Source: Vibrio chagasii
Lineage (GTDB): Bacteria > Pseudomonadota > Gammaproteobacteria > Enterobacterales > Vibrionaceae
Assembly (NCBI RefSeq): GCF_024347355.1
Contig: NZ_AP025465.1
Location: 124,001-188,000 of the forward strand
Reading direction: 5' to 3'
DNA length: 64,000 nucleotides
Below the pieces are notes generated by a model. The model saw nothing but the letters and a program-made list of their open reading frames with translations, was not told where the DNA came from and ran no database searches. Each line of letters opens with the position of its first letter. Positions within the stretch are counted from its first letter, which is position 1. A program made the position numbers and the translations under genes. Below are positions 36,795 through 47,857 of the stretch, piece by piece.

Positions 36795-37778
36795 CTACTT
36801 ATAACGAATGCCGCGTTCAGCTTCTGGGTCTTCCATAGTTTTGAAACGCTTGTGTAGCCACATCCACTGCTCTGGTGCGCGTAAGATAATCTTCTCAAGA
36901 TAGCTATTCATGTAAGCAGCGGCCGCTTTTTCATCTTTTTGTGGATAGTTATCTTCGATGGACTCATCGGCCATGATTTCATATTTGCCGTTGTCGTTTC
37001 TAAAACCAGAGCCTGGAACAATCGCGCAGCGGCTGGTGTAAGCCAGAATACTAGTACCAGTAGTAGTACACGCATCAGGCACGGCGAAGAACGGTACAAA
37101 CACTGACTTATTACGGCCGTAATCATGATCTGGAAGGTAGAAAAGGATCTCACCCTGACGCAGGATTCGGATCATGCGCTTCACATCTTTACGGTGAATT
37201 AGGCGGTTGCCATTTTGGGTACGACCACGGTACTGAATAAACTCATAAGCAGGGTTGTTGTGTGGACGATACACTCCTAAGCCAGGAATACCGAGTACAG
37301 CCATCGCTCGTGCGGTGATCTCTAGGTTCAAGGCATGCACGCAGCACAGAAGGACACCTTTGCCATTGGCTTTGTGTGTACGCAGCATCTGAGTGTCTTT
37401 ATCTACTAAAATTCGCTTAAAGCGCCACGTCGGCCAGAACCACGTAATGCCGGTTTCGATCAGCGCCATACCCGTATTCTTAAAGTTCTCGCTCACCATA
37501 GCCGCAACTTCATCTGCTGGCTTATCTGGGAAGGCGAGTTCTAAATTGCGAGTGGCGACTGCGACGCGTTTTTTACCATAACGAGCGCCCAAAGTGCCCA
37601 ATGAACGGCCTAACAGTAATAACAGGCGGTAAGGGAGAACGTTAACGATAAGCGCCAACAGCCCAAAGCCGAACCATACTCCCCAATATTTAGGGTGAAG
37701 CAGTGCCAGCGTAAAAGGCGGCTTAGTAATAACGTGTTGTGAAGTGCTGCTTGTCGGAGAAGTTTGCGTCATAACCAT
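36795..37778 (-). CDS. lpxL: Lipid A biosynthesis acyltransferase, LpxL type
   Basis: A late acyltransferase that adds a secondary acyl chain to Kdo2-lipid IVA at the inner face of the inner membrane. The 327-residue protein has an N-terminal membrane segment (about 38-58) and the catalytic H-x4-E motif in VHALNLE, the form found in LpxL. Conserved blocks FYLPDHDYG and VPFFAVPDACTTTGTS and the C-terminal PEQWMWLHKRFKT follow. Starts at GTG 37781, ATG 37778 and ATG 37772 are all possible. It lies 17 bases after slmA on the same strand. A second acyltransferase of this superfamily is at 55734. Confidence 0.92.
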   Translation of the reverse strand: MVMTQTSPTSSTSQHVITKPPFTLALLHPKYWGVWFGFGLLALIVNVLPYRLLLLLGRSLGTLGARYGKKRVAVATRNLELAFPDKPADEVAAMVSENFKNTGMALIETGITWFWPTWRFKRILVDKDTQMLRTHKANGKGVLLCCVHALNLEITARAMAVLGIPGLGVYRPHNNPAYEFIQYRGRTQNGNRLIHRKDVKRMIRILRQGEILFYLPDHDYGRNKSVFVPFFAVPDACTTTGTSILAYTSRCAIVPGSGFRNDNGKYEIMADESIEDNYPQKDEKAAAAYMNSYLEKIILRAPEQWMWLHKRFKTMEDPEAERGIRYK

Positions 37779-37795
37779 CACTTAAAGTTGGATTG

Positions 37796-38386
37796 CTACT
37801 TAATCTGAGCGCTGAGTAGCGCCCAATAAGCATCGAAGTTTTCTGTCGGTTGATATTTGAAGTCAGAACGTACAAAGCGATTCAGACTGCCTTCAACTTG
37901 GCCGAGCAATTGTGCCGCTAAGATTTTTTCATCAACGGGAAATGATTTTCCTTCACGAAGCTTTCTCTCTCGCAGAATTTGACGAAGTTGAGTCTCAATG
38001 CGTTCGAATAGCTGATTGATGCGGTCACGTAGGCGCTCGTTTTCAAACATTAGAGCATGACCAGATAAAATTCGAGTCAGGCCTGGGTTACGTTCTGAGA
38101 AAACTAAGATCAGTTGCAGTACTAGGCGTATGCGCTCTAGCGTGTCTTTCTCTTCATCCAGAATGCGGTTGATTCGAGACATCAAGGCTTCTTCAATAAA
38201 CTCGATAAGGCCTTCAAACATGCGAGCTTTGCTAGGGAAGTGGCGGTAAAGTGCTGCTTCAGAAACGCCAACTTGCTTGGCTAATTTTACCGTCGTGATA
38301 CGAGAAGCACCTTCGGTCGATTCCAACATTTGTGCGAGAGCTTGTAGGATTTCTTCACGACGGTTTGATTTTCGAGTACCAGCCAT
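37796..38386 (-). CDS. slmA: Nucleoid occlusion factor SlmA
   Basis: SlmA is a TetR-family protein that binds sites on the chromosome and blocks FtsZ assembly over the nucleoid. The 196 residues begin [20 protein letters not shown], with an HTH domain (about 28-52; [13 protein letters not shown]) and an all-helical C-terminal domain. Length and N-terminus match the family closely. It lies between coaBC and lpxL on the minus strand. Confidence 0.96.
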   Translation of the reverse strand: MAGTRKSNRREEILQALAQMLESTEGASRITTVKLAKQVGVSEAALYRHFPSKARMFEGLIEFIEEALMSRINRILDEEKDTLERIRLVLQLILVFSERNPGLTRILSGHALMFENERLRDRINQLFERIETQLRQILRERKLREGKSFPVDEKILAAQLLGQVEGSLNRFVRSDFKYQPTENFDAYWALLSAQIK

Positions 38387-38555
38387 CTATTTACTTCCTT
38401 TCCTAAAGATGAGGATTGAGTGAAGAAGGATTATAAACACCATTCAATTCTGTTTCCTAGTTTTGTAAGCCCTAGGTCAACAGAATCTAGAGGTGTCAGC
38501 AGATTGTCAGCTCAAAATTGTCTACTTATCCGACAATATTGCTTTAATCAGTGAG

Positions 38556-39803
38556 CTAGTGATTTTTTTCTAGCAGTTGTTGGATCTGCTCAAGGATCTG
38601 GAATCCAAGCGCACCTTTGCTATCCAATGGCAGAGATTTATCGCCACCTTTCCAATAAAGGTGCAATTCGTTACTGCTACTATTGAAGCCTTGGCCTTCG
38701 ACAGAAACATCATTAGCGCAAATCATATCGAGGTTCTTTCGCTCTAGCTTACCGCGGGCATATTTCTCTACATCTTGCGTTTCAGCCGCAAACCCCACTG
38801 TAAATGGACGGCCTTCAGTCATTGCCGCGACAGAAGCGACGATATCTGGGTTTTTCACCATTTGAATCGTCATGTCATCTTTGCCATCTACTTTTTTAAG
38901 TTTCTGGTCTGCAATGGTCTCAGGGCGGTAATCAGCAACCGCGGCACAACTGATGAAAACATCGTGTTGAGCGGCGCGATCAGTAACGGCATCAAACATC
39001 TGTTGAGCACTATCGACATCGACGCGAGTCACTTTGTCTGGTGTAGCGAGTGACACAGGGCCGCTCACTAAAGTGACCGTTGCGCCTTGTTTAGCTGCGG
39101 CTTCAGCTAACGCGTAGCCCATTTTACCTGAGCTATGGTTGGTGATGTAACGTACAGGGTCAATGGCTTCACGAGTTGGCCCTGCAGTAATAAGTACAGA
39201 GCGGCCAGCAAGTGGTTTAGGTTGGAAGAAGTCTTCACAGCGGTGCACAAGCTGCATTGGCTCTAACATGCGGCCCATGCCTACATCACCACACGCTTGT
39301 TCGCCAGCCGCTGGCCCCCAAATCTCACAACCACGACGTTTTAGCGTCGCGATGTTCTCTTGAGTGGCAGGGTGGCTATACATTTGTTGGTTCATCGCCG
39401 GTGATACCGCAACAGGTGCATCGGTCGCTAAAACCAAAGTGGTCAGTAGGTCATTACCCATGCCTGCAGTCATGCGTGCAATAAGATCGGCAGTCGCCGG
39501 TGCTAACAATACTAAATCAGCCCATTTTGCGAGTTCGATGTGACCCATTGAAGCTTCAGCAGCAGGATCAAGCAAACTATCAGACACTGGCCTTCCCGAG
39601 ACCGCCTGCATGGTCAGTGGAGTGATGAACTCTTTGGCTGCATTGGTCATAACGACCTGCACTTGTGCCCCACGTTCAACCAAACGTCGAGTCAGCTCGG
39701 CACATTTGTAAGCAGCGATACCACCACTAATACCAAGAAGAATTTTTTTCCCTGCTAGGCCTTGTTGGTCAGCGTTACTCAGTGGATTAACCTGTGTTTG
39801 CAT
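38556..39803 (-). CDS. coaBC: Bifunctional phosphopantothenoylcysteine decarboxylase/synthetase CoaBC
   Basis: CoaBC (Dfp) joins cysteine to 4'-phosphopantothenate using CTP and decarboxylates the product in coenzyme A synthesis. The 415-residue protein has an N-terminal flavin-binding CoaC domain (about 18-195; [22 protein letters not shown]) and a C-terminal CoaB domain (about 205-410; [22 protein letters not shown] with K/R-rich binding segment). It is divergent from radC. coaD, the next enzyme but one in the pathway, is also in this window at 44118. Confidence 0.96.
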   Translation of the reverse strand: MQTQVNPLSNADQQGLAGKKILLGISGGIAAYKCAELTRRLVERGAQVQVVMTNAAKEFITPLTMQAVSGRPVSDSLLDPAAEASMGHIELAKWADLVLLAPATADLIARMTAGMGNDLLTTLVLATDAPVAVSPAMNQQMYSHPATQENIATLKRRGCEIWGPAAGEQACGDVGMGRMLEPMQLVHRCEDFFQPKPLAGRSVLITAGPTREAIDPVRYITNHSSGKMGYALAEAAAKQGATVTLVSGPVSLATPDKVTRVDVDSAQQMFDAVTDRAAQHDVFISCAAVADYRPETIADQKLKKVDGKDDMTIQMVKNPDIVASVAAMTEGRPFTVGFAAETQDVEKYARGKLERKNLDMICANDVSVEGQGFNSSSNELHLYWKGGDKSLPLDSKGALGFQILEQIQQLLEKNH

Positions 39804-40028
39804 GATTCTGTTCCTTAATTTTTCTGCGACTTACGATATCAGAACAAAGGATGAGTGCCTAGAAGCAGAACTTGAACAGACTTGACGCTCATCAAATTGG
39901 CGTTATCAAACTTATCAATTACACGTTTTTGTTAGTGACTCGGCTGGCTTTATCTCTATTAAAGGATCTCTGGATACTAGCTAGTTACGCTGAGGGGTTA
40001 TGTTCATAAGCAATGGATTTGCTCTTCT

Positions 40029-40703
40029 ATGCCGATAAATAAAATGCCAGCTGAATCAATGCCAAGAGAGAAACTACTGACTCGAGGGCCTGATTCTTTG
40101 AGTGATGCAGAGCTGCTAGCCATCTTTCTCCGAACGGGCACGCAAGGAATGAACGTTCTAGAGCTGGCAGATAAGCTGCTCAAGGACTTTGGCTCACTTA
40201 GACACCTGTTTTCAGCAACACAAGCTGAGTTTTGTACTCATAAAGGGATGGGGCAAGCGAAGTATGTTCAATTGCAAGCCGTACTGGAAATGACGCAGCG
40301 TTACCTCGCGGAGACCTTATCTCGAGGCGATGCTCTGACCAGCCCGAGCCATACTAAGCTTTATCTGTCGAGTATGTTGCGCGACCGCCAGCGAGAAGCC
40401 TTCTATATATTGTTTCTTGATAATCAAAATAGGGTGATAAAGGATGAAGTGATGTTTGAGGGGACGATTGATGCTGCATCGGTTTACCCCAGAGAGGTCG
40501 TTAAACGGGCACTTCATCATAATGCTGCCGCCCTCATATTGGCACATAATCACCCTTCGGGTATCGCAGAGCCGAGCCAAGCTGACAGGCGAATAACTTG
40601 CCGATTGACCGATGCCTTGGCGCTGGTGGACATTCGAATTCTCGACCATTTTGTTGTCGGAGACGGTGAAGTTGTCTCTTTTGCTGAGCGCGGATGGATT
40701 TGA
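40029..40703 (+). CDS. radC: RadC family JAB-domain protein
   Basis: The 224-residue protein has an N-terminal helix-hairpin-helix region ([16 protein letters not shown]; about 20-90) and a C-terminal JAB1/MPN metalloprotease-like domain with the metal motif [15 protein letters not shown] (His, His, Asp present). Despite the name, a DNA repair role has not been confirmed and the function is uncertain. It lies between coaBC and rpmB, a conserved position in gammaproteobacteria. Confidence 0.93.
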   Translation: MPINKMPAESMPREKLLTRGPDSLSDAELLAIFLRTGTQGMNVLELADKLLKDFGSLRHLFSATQAEFCTHKGMGQAKYVQLQAVLEMTQRYLAETLSRGDALTSPSHTKLYLSSMLRDRQREAFYILFLDNQNRVIKDEVMFEGTIDAASVYPREVVKRALHHNAAALILAHNHPSGIAEPSQADRRITCRLTDALALVDIRILDHFVVGDGEVVSFAERGWI

Positions 40704-40845
40704 ATCACATTTTAGGTTGTTAACTACGTTAAATCTGCTATCATTCCGCCCACATTTTTAGACCTAAAATCAGCTCTGATTACTCAAGCAAGCTGCGCTG
40801 CACAAAAAAAGATCACGAAATCCGCAAAAAGGATCTGTTCGGGTC

Positions 40846-40874
40846 TTGAGCAATGCGTGTCAAGTTAGTATAAT
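40846..40874 (+). promoter_or_regulatory. rpmB-rpmG promoter
   Basis: TTGAGC (40846-40851) and a perfect TATAAT (40869-40874) are 17 bases apart, 120 bases upstream of rpmB. It is a strong sigma-70 promoter match suited to ribosomal protein genes. Confidence 0.8.
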
Positions 40875-40994
40875 GCGCGACCTTTGATAGCCTTGTATGG
40901 ATTTTCCATAACGGTTTTTACCTTCTATTTTAATTGATAGAGAGGTTCGGCCACCAAGGTTGATATCGAGCTGAAACGATTGGAGAAGACATTC

Positions 40995-41231
40995 ATGTCC
41001 CGAGTATGCCAAGTAACTGGTAAGCGTCCAGTAACGGGTAACAACCGTTCACACGCACGCAATGCTACTAAGCGCCGTTTTCTGCCGAACCTACAAACTC
41101 ATCGTTTCTGGGTAGAGAGCGAAAAACGTTTTGTTAAACTACGTCTAACTGCTAAAGGCATGCGTATCATTGATAAGAAAGGCATCGATGCTGTTCTTGT
41201 TGATATTCGTGCACGTGGCGAAAACGTTTAA
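40995..41231 (+). CDS. rpmB: 50S ribosomal protein L28
   Basis: L28 is a large-subunit ribosomal protein. ATG 40995 ([12 protein letters not shown]), behind GGAGAA at 40982-40987, gives 78 residues, the standard length; an upstream TTG in the same frame is rejected. The core [21 protein letters not shown] is conserved. rpmG follows 13 bases later. Confidence 0.98.
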   Translation: MSRVCQVTGKRPVTGNNRSHARNATKRRFLPNLQTHRFWVESEKRFVKLRLTAKGMRIIDKKGIDAVLVDIRARGENV

Positions 41232-41244
41232 GAGGAATTAAGCA

Positions 41245-41412
41245 ATGGCTAAAGGCATTCGTGAGAAAATTCGTCTAGTATCTTCTGCAGGTACTGGTCA
41301 CTTCTACACAACTGATAAGAACAAGCGTAACATGCCAGGCAAATTTGAGATCAAAAAGTTTGATCCAGTAGTTCGCCAACACGTTATGTACAAAGAAGCG
41401 AAAATCAAGTAA
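41245..41412 (+). CDS. rpmG: 50S ribosomal protein L33
   Basis: This short gene encodes a 55-residue protein starting [20 protein letters not shown] and ending YKEAKIK. It is the zinc-independent (cysteine-free) form of L33. AGAGGAATT just upstream is the ribosome site. It is cotranscribed with rpmB, and a terminator follows at 41454. Confidence 0.98.
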   Translation: MAKGIREKIRLVSSAGTGHFYTTDKNKRNMPGKFEIKKFDPVVRQHVMYKEAKIK

Positions 41413-41453
41413 TTGATGCTTTTTTGGCTCTTCTTCAGTAGAAGAAAGAATTG

Positions 41454-41483
41454 AAAAACCCAGCTTAATCGCTGGGTTTTTTT
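41454..41483 (+). terminator. rpmB-rpmG terminator
   Basis: AAAAACCCAGC (41454-41464) pairs with GCTGGGTTTTT (41471-41481) around TTAATC. A second small hairpin (TTCTTC-AGTA-GAAGAA) lies just before it. Confidence 0.92.
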
Positions 41484-41614
41484 ATGCTTAAAATTTGGTG
41501 ACCTCACGTACCTTTTAGTTTTTATAAGGATCTAGCCGGTACAAATAGCAACATAGAAAGTATCGCCACTTTCACGATATACTGAAGACTCAATAGGTTA
41601 GATGGCAGAATCAG

Positions 41615-42130
41615 ATGAGATATCGTGGACGCAGGTGGAACAACATACTCATGTTAAGCGTGATCGCTTTTATTGGGGTGCTCAACCTTCCTACTTTGAT
41701 CAAAGCGTATCTTATCGAGCCAGAACCTGAGCAACAGGTTAGTAGCCCCTATCCCTATCTGTTAAATCCTGGAGCAGAGCTTCAAGCGTTGCACTTTGCT
41801 AAGTGGTCATTGGTACTCGAAGATGGCCAGTGGAGCTATCAATTGAAAGGTTCCGCCCCAGCTCAAAGCATTAGCGCTCAAGAACGCTCTCAACGCTGGC
41901 AGCAGCTTGTTGGTACCGAGGTTGATTCGCAAACCTATACTGACCTTGCTTCTCAGCTTACTACCCCACACACCATAGAAGTGTGGTATCAAGACCAAGA
42001 AGAGCCGCAACGTATTACTTACTATCAGCTGCCAGAGTTTTGGTTACTAAAAAATTGGAATGATCAGTGGTTGGCGGTGTCTATTGAAGAGAGCTACCTG
42101 TTTCCAAGTCTTAGCTCAGAGAATCCCTAA
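41615..42130 (+). CDS. Membrane-anchored hypothetical protein upstream of mutM
   Basis: A 171-residue protein with a basic N-terminus (MRYRGRRWNN) and one hydrophobic segment (about 10-30), so probably an inner-membrane-anchored protein with a periplasmic domain of about 140 residues rich in Gln, Trp and Tyr. I recognise no domain or catalytic motif. It lies 17 bases upstream of mutM and may be cotranscribed with it. Vibrio relatives probably exist at this spot. Confidence 0.78.
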   Translation: MRYRGRRWNNILMLSVIAFIGVLNLPTLIKAYLIEPEPEQQVSSPYPYLLNPGAELQALHFAKWSLVLEDGQWSYQLKGSAPAQSISAQERSQRWQQLVGTEVDSQTYTDLASQLTTPHTIEVWYQDQEEPQRITYYQLPEFWLLKNWNDQWLAVSIEESYLFPSLSSENP

Positions 42131-42147
42131 AATCGGACGATTAGATT

Positions 42148-42957
42148 ATGCCTGAATTACCCGAAGTCGAAGTAAGCCGTATGGGGATCTCGCCTCATTT
42201 AGTCGGCGAGACCATTAAGACACTGACCTTTCGTACGCCAAAGCTGCGCTGGGATATCCCACAAGAGCTTAAAAAGCTAGAAGGGCAGGTGATTCGTGCG
42301 ATCTCACGTCGTGCTAAGTATCTGTTGATTGAAACTGATACAGGAACTGCAATTGTTCATCTTGGAATGTCGGGATCACTGCGCGTATTAGATGCCGATT
42401 TCCCAGCAGCAAAGCACGATCACGTGGATCTCAAGCTCACTAACGGCAAAGTACTGCGCTATAACGATCCGCGTCGTTTTGGTGCTTGGTTGTGGTCAGC
42501 ACCTGATGAAGTCCACGCTGTGTTGCTTGGCTCTGGCCCTGAGCCGTTAACGGATTACTTTAACGCTGACTATATCGCTGAAAAAGCAGAAAAGCGTAAA
42601 GTCGCGGTTAAGCAGTTCATCATGGACAACAAAGTGGTGGTCGGTGTCGGGAATATCTATGCTAATGAAGCTTTGTTCTCTGCAAAAATCCACCCGTTAC
42701 GATCAGCAAACAAAGTAACCAAAGCAGAATGGATCTTGTTAACCGATGAGATCAAACAAGTGCTCGCGACGGCTATCAAGCAAGGTGGTACTACGTTGAA
42801 AGATTTTTCTCAGGCTGACGGTAAACCAGGCTACTTCGCACAAGAGCTGCAAGTGTATGGTAAAGCAGGTGAAAAATGCCCAAGCTGCGAAGCGCTGATT
42901 CAAGAGCTAAAAATCGGACAACGTAATACGTTTTATTGCGAAGAGTGCCAAGTATAG
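42148..42957 (+). CDS. mutM: Formamidopyrimidine-DNA glycosylase MutM (Fpg)
   Basis: MutM excises 8-oxoguanine and ring-opened purines and nicks the abasic site. The 269-residue protein starts MPELPEVE (catalytic Pro2 and Glu3 after Met removal), has the conserved Lys region RAKYLLI, the H2TH motif ([12 protein letters not shown], about 165-180), and the C-terminal zinc finger CPSC...CEEC. All key features are present. Confidence 0.97.
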   Translation: MPELPEVEVSRMGISPHLVGETIKTLTFRTPKLRWDIPQELKKLEGQVIRAISRRAKYLLIETDTGTAIVHLGMSGSLRVLDADFPAAKHDHVDLKLTNGKVLRYNDPRRFGAWLWSAPDEVHAVLLGSGPEPLTDYFNADYIAEKAEKRKVAVKQFIMDNKVVVGVGNIYANEALFSAKIHPLRSANKVTKAEWILLTDEIKQVLATAIKQGGTTLKDFSQADGKPGYFAQELQVYGKAGEKCPSCEALIQELKIGQRNTFYCEECQV

Positions 42958-43048
42958 AAAATCTGAACTCGTGTTCACTTTTTATTGCTAGTCGGTAGGC
43001 TAGCGAGTGGCTACAATTGTACTAATTATATGAATTGAGAATAGTAGA

Positions 43049-44053
43049 ATGAAATATTTAGTAACTGGCGTTGCTGGTTTTATTGGCTCTGCAGTGTCAG
43101 AGCGACTATGTGCGGCAGGGCATGAGGTTATTGGTATCGATAACCTAAATGACTACTACGAAGTCTCTCTGAAACACGACCGCCTTAAGCGAATCGAACA
43201 TGAAAACCTTACCTTTATCGAGCTTGATCTCGCTGATAGAGAGGGTATCGCTGAGCTTTTCGCACAGCAAAAATTTGACCGTGTGATTCACTTAGCGGCA
43301 CAAGCTGGCGTTCGTTACTCAATCGATAACCCAATGGCTTATGCGGACAGCAACCTTGTTGGTCACTTAGCGATTTTGGAAGGCTGCCGTCATAACAAGG
43401 TCGAGCACTTAGTTTATGCTTCTTCAAGCTCGGTATATGGCCTGAACCAGAAAATGCCATTCCACACGGCAGACAGCGTTGACCACCCGATTTCATTGTA
43501 CGCAGCGACTAAGAAGTCGAATGAGCTGATGGCGCATACCTATTCTCATCTATACGATGTGCCGACAACAGGTCTACGCTTCTTTACGGTTTACGGCCCT
43601 TGGAGCCGTCCTGATATGGCGATGTTTAAGTTTGCGAACTTAATCGTGGCGGGTAAAGAGATCGACATTTACAACAACGGCGACATGATGCGTGACTTCA
43701 CTTATATCGATGATATCGTTGAAGGCATTATTCGTGTACAAGACCGAGTTCCAGAAAAACAGCCAGATTGGACCGTAGAGCAAGGTTCACCAGCAACCAG
43801 CTCAGCACCATACCGTGTATTCAACATCGGTCATGGTAGTCCAGTTAAATTGATGGATTACGTTGAAGCATTAGAAACGGCTTTAGGTATTGAAGCGAAG
43901 AAGAACTTCATGCCAATACAACCTGGTGATGTGTACGCAACCTACGCCGATACTGAAGATCTGTTTGAAGCAGTAGGCTACAAGCCACAAGTAAAAATCC
44001 AAGAAGGTGCCAAAGCATTCGCGGATTGGTATAAAGATTACTACTCGTTGTAA
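43049..44053 (+). CDS. UDP-glucuronate 4-epimerase (NAD-dependent epimerase, CapI/WcvA type)
   Basis: An extended short-chain dehydrogenase of 334 residues with the NAD loop GVAGFIG (about 7-13), Asp31 region for adenosine ribose, SSSSVYG, and catalytic Tyr-x3-Lys in YAATKKS (about 151-155). The motif RFFTVYGPWSRPDMA and the overall match to CapI-like enzymes point to interconversion of UDP-GlcA and UDP-GalA rather than GalE activity. The ugd gene at 57904 would supply UDP-GlcA. It is transcribed alone, with a terminator after it. Confidence 0.85.
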   Translation: MKYLVTGVAGFIGSAVSERLCAAGHEVIGIDNLNDYYEVSLKHDRLKRIEHENLTFIELDLADREGIAELFAQQKFDRVIHLAAQAGVRYSIDNPMAYADSNLVGHLAILEGCRHNKVEHLVYASSSSVYGLNQKMPFHTADSVDHPISLYAATKKSNELMAHTYSHLYDVPTTGLRFFTVYGPWSRPDMAMFKFANLIVAGKEIDIYNNGDMMRDFTYIDDIVEGIIRVQDRVPEKQPDWTVEQGSPATSSAPYRVFNIGHGSPVKLMDYVEALETALGIEAKKNFMPIQPGDVYATYADTEDLFEAVGYKPQVKIQEGAKAFADWYKDYYSL

Positions 44054-44073
44054 GTCTCAGTCCTTCTAACAAA

Positions 44074-44102
44074 AAAATAGCGCTCAATGAGCGCTATTTT
44101 TG
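44074..44102. terminator. Bidirectional terminator between the epimerase and coaD
   Basis: AAAATAGCGCTC pairs with GAGCGCTATTTT around AAT, with A and T runs on the two sides. Confidence 0.92.
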
Positions 44103-44117
44103 TTTTTGAATACAGGA

Positions 44118-45666
<1,549 letters not shown>

Positions 45667-45761
45667 AAAGAGCCCGAAAAAGTGAATAACATCAGAATTA
45701 TGCAGATACTCGCATTAGTTGTAAAATAGCAATGACGAAAAGCGACCCAAAGGCCTCATAG

Positions 45762-46475
45762 ATGGAAACTATTAACACTAAGAACCAAATAATTTGGTAT
45801 GACCCTGAACTTCTGGCACAAGTGCCGGAGGGTGAGATGGTTCAGATCTTTGAGGCTGAATACTGGCAGCAACGTGATGCTATTTCAGGGAGTGCACAGG
45901 GGCGTGGTACCACCTGGTTTATTCAACTTGATGGAATGCAAGCCGCGTTGCGTCACTATCGTCGTGGTGGGCTATTTGGCAAACTCGTTGAAGATCAATA
46001 TAGATTCTCTGATTGGGAAAGTACGCGCTGCGCGATGGAGCTTAATGTGCTTAACGTATTGGCTAACGCTGGCGTTAATGTACCTAGGCCAGTTGCGGCT
46101 CGGGCGACGAAAAGCGGGCTATTTTATCGTGCAGATCTGATGTCAGAGCGGATTCCCAATGCGAAAGATCTGGTTGATGTCTTGGTAGCTAATCCGATAG
46201 GTGCGGACATTTATCAAAAAATTGGTCAAGAGATACGTAAAATGCACGATGCTGGCGTTAATCACACTGATCTTAACATTCACAATATCCTGCTTGATGA
46301 TTCACAAAAGGTGTGGATTATTGACTTTGACAAGTGTGGCCAGCAAGCGGGTGATGACTGGAAAGAAGGTAACTTGAATCGCTTAAAGCGCTCATTCCTA
46401 AAAGAAGTAAACAAGCGCCAGATTCAATGGCAAGAATCTGATTGGGAGCCGTTGTTAAAAGGCTACCAAAGCTAA
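45762..46475 (+). CDS. kdkA: 3-deoxy-D-manno-octulosonic acid kinase KdkA
   Basis: KdkA phosphorylates the single Kdo residue of the inner core, a feature of Haemophilus and Vibrio LPS. The 237-residue kinase-like protein has the Gly-rich loop GSAQGRGTTW, LRHYRRGG, the catalytic loop HTDLNIHNIL (about 166-175) and the metal motif IDFDK (about 185-189). It is convergent with waaA, which makes the Kdo-lipid A substrate. Confidence 0.93.
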   Translation: METINTKNQIIWYDPELLAQVPEGEMVQIFEAEYWQQRDAISGSAQGRGTTWFIQLDGMQAALRHYRRGGLFGKLVEDQYRFSDWESTRCAMELNVLNVLANAGVNVPRPVAARATKSGLFYRADLMSERIPNAKDLVDVLVANPIGADIYQKIGQEIRKMHDAGVNHTDLNIHNILLDDSQKVWIIDFDKCGQQAGDDWKEGNLNRLKRSFLKEVNKRQIQWQESDWEPLLKGYQS

Positions 46476-46486
46476 CTAAATGATTG

Positions 46487-47749
46487 CTAGTCAAGAACGT
46501 GCTGTAAGGTATTATCCAACGCCCCTCGATTCTGCTCAACCACTTGATAAGCGGCTAAGCCTTTATCTTTACGTAACTTAGGTTGTGTGAACAGCTCTGT
46601 TAGCTGGCCTACAATTTCATTGCTGTTTTGGCAAATAGTGACAGCTTGAGCTTCAAGCAGTTTGTCGGTGATCTCGCTAAAATTAAAGTAGCTAGGGCCA
46701 TTCAGTAAGGGTAGCTGTAGAGCTGCTGGTTCTAGCAGATTATGCCCCCCAACTTTATCTCCAACAAGGCTTCCACCCATAAAACAGACATCAGCGCCGC
46801 CGAGTAGTACCAACATTTCGCCCATGGTATCAGCGATATAGATTTCAACATCAGATGTTAATGCTTGCTGACTCGTTCGAGTGACGGTGTTGAAGCCGTG
46901 CTGCTTAGCGAGCTCTGTCACTTGGTTGAATCGCTCGGGGTGGCGAGGCACGATGATCAGTAGCGCATTCGGATTGTTTTTTGTAAGTTGCCTATGAGCA
47001 TCTAAAACCACATCGTCTTCACCTTGGTGGGTGCTAGCCGCAATCCAGACATCGCGTTCAAAACCCACCTGCTCCCTTAATGCTTTGCCTTTTTCGACTT
47101 GTTCAGCAGAGACTTCAATATCAAACTTGATAGAGCCCGTCACATGTACTGATGACTTATCTAGTCCTAGTCTAACAAAACGCTCCGCATCACTAGGGTA
47201 CTGGCAGAGTACCTGAGATAGTTTTTTAGCTAGAAGGTTAAATACAAGCTGGAATTTGGCGTAGCGCTGGCATGAACGTTCAGAAAGGCGAGCGTTGAGT
47301 ACTGATATAGGAATCCCAGCTTTCGCGACGCAATGCAGCGTGTTTGGCCAAAGCTCTGTTTCCATAATCAACATCTGCTTTGGTTGTACTGATTTAAGGA
47401 AGCCTCGTACACACCAAGAAAAATCAATCGGCATGTAGCGATGTTCGACCAAATCACCCAGCTTGTTTATTTGCTCAGCACCTGTGCTGGTTGTCGTGGT
47501 AACGATGATGGCTTGATTTGGGGCTCGCTGCTTCAATTGCTTGATAATAGGTATCGCAGCAATAGATTCACCCACCGACACCGCATGAATCCAGATCGGG
47601 CTTTTACCTTGAACTTGTGGCGTGATACCGAAATGTTCTTTCCAGCGCTTGCCGAAACTTGGCTTTCCGGGTTTGCTCTTGTAAAGCCCATAGAGGAGCA
47701 GTGGAGAGACCAATGACAATATAAGAGTGTATATAAGTCGTATAAGCAT
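46487..47749 (-). CDS. waaA: Kdo transferase WaaA (KdtA)
   Basis: WaaA transfers Kdo from CMP-Kdo to lipid IVA. The 420-residue GT-B enzyme has an N-terminal membrane anchor (about 1-22), the conserved IWIHAVSVGE (catalytic Glu), TTTSTGAEQ, ASTHQGEDD and the C-terminal GGSLV...GGHNLLEPA block. Its companion KdkA implies a mono-Kdo, phosphorylated product (inference from family knowledge). It is divergent from the 47858 operon. Confidence 0.95.
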   Translation of the reverse strand: MLIRLIYTLILSLVSPLLLYGLYKSKPGKPSFGKRWKEHFGITPQVQGKSPIWIHAVSVGESIAAIPIIKQLKQRAPNQAIIVTTTTSTGAEQINKLGDLVEHRYMPIDFSWCVRGFLKSVQPKQMLIMETELWPNTLHCVAKAGIPISVLNARLSERSCQRYAKFQLVFNLLAKKLSQVLCQYPSDAERFVRLGLDKSSVHVTGSIKFDIEVSAEQVEKGKALREQVGFERDVWIAASTHQGEDDVVLDAHRQLTKNNPNALLIIVPRHPERFNQVTELAKQHGFNTVTRTSQQALTSDVEIYIADTMGEMLVLLGGADVCFMGGSLVGDKVGGHNLLEPAALQLPLLNGPSYFNFSEITDKLLEAQAVTICQNSNEIVGQLTELFTQPKLRKDKGLAAYQVVEQNRGALDNTLQHVLD

Positions 47750-47798
47750 AAGAACAGTGACACCAGAGGGTAAAATCAGTAATCAGAAGAGTATTTTC

Positions 47799-47828
47799 TT
47801 CAATCTCGAAAGTAAAGAGCGTTATAAT
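47799..47828 (+). promoter_or_regulatory. Candidate promoter of the plus-strand LPS operon
   Basis: A perfect TATAAT at 47823-47828, with a weak TTCAAT 18 bases upstream (47799-47804), lies 30 bases before the 47858 gene. No JUMPStart/ops element is seen nearby. Confidence 0.5.
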
Positions 47829-47857
47829 TAAATGCTTAGTGACACTTTCAAACGGAA

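Noticed and set aside
47750-47857. Search for a JUMPStart/ops element (GGCGGTAG) before the LPS operons
   Set aside because: No ops core was found here, before ugd or before the epimerase; GTCGGTAGGCTAG at 42992-43004 is only a partial match.
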